A DNA stretch of 15,109 bases, from the NCBI GenBank assembly GCA_015065045.1, contig SVRB01000024.1:1-15109 (forward strand). The letters run 5' to 3'. Below, piece by piece: positions 14,742-15,109 of this stretch. A model generated the notes under the pieces. The model did no database searches and was not told the DNA's origin. It saw nothing but the letters and a program-made list of their open reading frames with translations. The translations under genes and the position numbers were made by a program. How positions within the stretch are numbered: position 1 is the stretch's first letter; each line of letters starts with the position of its first letter. Source of the DNA: Oscillospiraceae bacterium (GTDB lineage Bacteria > Bacillota > Clostridia > Oscillospirales > CAG-272).

Positions 14742-15109
14742 TTAAATTGCAACGGGGAATTTTCCAACCTTTTCTCCGTGAACGTAGTTATTAACAGTGA
14801 AGCTATCAGGTGTGAAATCGTAGAAGTTTGTAATTGATTTATCAAGTATTACCTCGGGAGCGGGATGTACCTCGCGCTCAATAAGCTCCTTAACGATCGG
14901 TATATGTCTATCGTAGATATGAGCGTCAGCAATAACGTGAACAAGCTCACCCGGCTGAAGACCGGATACCTGAGCAAACATCATAACGAGAGCTGCATAT
15001 TGTGCAACGTTCCAAGCATTAGCTGCGAGCATATCCTGAGAACGCTGATTGAGAATAGCGCAGAGCTTTCCGTCAACAACGTTAAACGTCATACTGTAAG
15101 CGCAGGGAT
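14742..15109 (-). CDS. thyA: Thymidylate synthase ThyA, C-terminal part (gene runs off the window)
   Basis: ThyA methylates dUMP to dTMP with methylene-tetrahydrofolate, releasing dihydrofolate. The last 121 codons are present; the N-terminus lies beyond the right edge. The frame continues past the first internal Met to the edge as PCAYSMTFNV, placing the catalytic Cys codon at 15104-15102. Twenty residues after it comes the phosphate-binding Arg of NQRSQD (E. coli R166). Then follow AWNVAQY with the dUMP-binding Asn (E. coli N177), DAHIYDRH with the conserved His and Tyr (E. coli H207, Y209), and the invariant C-terminal PVAI. The usual GGD or FGD before the His is IAD here. It is followed 27 nt later by dfrA, the classical folate-recycling pair. 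It is not ThyX, which lacks these motifs. Confidence 0.95.
   Translation of the reverse strand, partial: PCAYSMTFNVVDGKLCAILNQRSQDMLAANAWNVAQYAALVMMFAQVSGLQPGELVHVIADAHIYDRHIPIVKELIEREVHPAPEVILDKSITNFYDFTPDSFTVNNYVHGEKVGKFPVAI

Noticed and set aside
1..15109. Mobile elements, CRISPR arrays, tRNA or rRNA genes, and toxin-antitoxin or defence genes
   Set aside because: No transposase, integrase, regular spaced repeats, cloverleaf or rRNA-like stretch was seen. Every gap between genes is under about 175 nt and is accounted for by promoters, leaders and terminators.

Overview
The window is an AT-rich chromosomal segment from a spore-forming, fermentative Bacillota (class Clostridia). The evidence is an alpha/beta-type small acid-soluble spore protein, an oxygen-sensitive pyruvate formate-lyase with its radical-SAM activase, the Gram-positive AddAB recombination nuclease in place of RecBCD, RqcH, strong AGGAGG-type ribosome binding sites and sigma-A promoters. 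Details of the DHFR and thymidylate synthase sequences are compatible with Oscillospirales-like gut clostridia, but I cannot name a genus. I see no mobile element, tRNA, rRNA or CRISPR array.

Layout. (1) 1-1944: the 3' end of a glycogen phosphorylase gene, translationally coupled to a GH13 alpha-glucan hydrolase; together they form the end of a glycogen/maltodextrin breakdown operon. (2) 1945-5070: a consensus promoter, a ZTP (pfl-type) riboswitch whose aptamer overlaps an intrinsic terminator, then pflB and pflA overlapping by 4 nt and closed by a strong terminator. (3) 5071-5470: a monocistronic alpha/beta SASP gene with its own leader and terminator. (4) 5480-14200: a consensus promoter followed by rqcH, addB (TTG start) and addA, packed with a 6-nt gap and then an overlap, ending in a terminator that works on both strands. 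(5) 14202-15109 on the minus strand: dfrA (DHFR) preceded by the 3' part of thyA, convergent with addA.

How the genes fit together. Glycogen phosphorylase and the GH13 enzyme release sugar from glycogen and dextrins; glycolysis would feed pyruvate to PflB, giving acetyl-CoA and formate. The riboswitch ties PflBA synthesis to ZMP/ZTP, the purine intermediate that builds up when 10-formyl-tetrahydrofolate is short, so the cell can raise formate supply for one-carbon metabolism. ThyA and DHFR at the far end belong to the same folate economy: ThyA consumes methylene-THF and DHFR recycles the dihydrofolate. AddAB repairs double-strand breaks and RqcH rescues stalled 50S subunits.

The strongest item of interest is the ZTP riboswitch, for which all helices, the pseudoknot and the competing terminator can be drawn base by base. 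The second is a DHFR with unusual substitutions at normally conserved active-site and cofactor positions. I did not find a wholly new biological system here; most of the window is housekeeping sequence.
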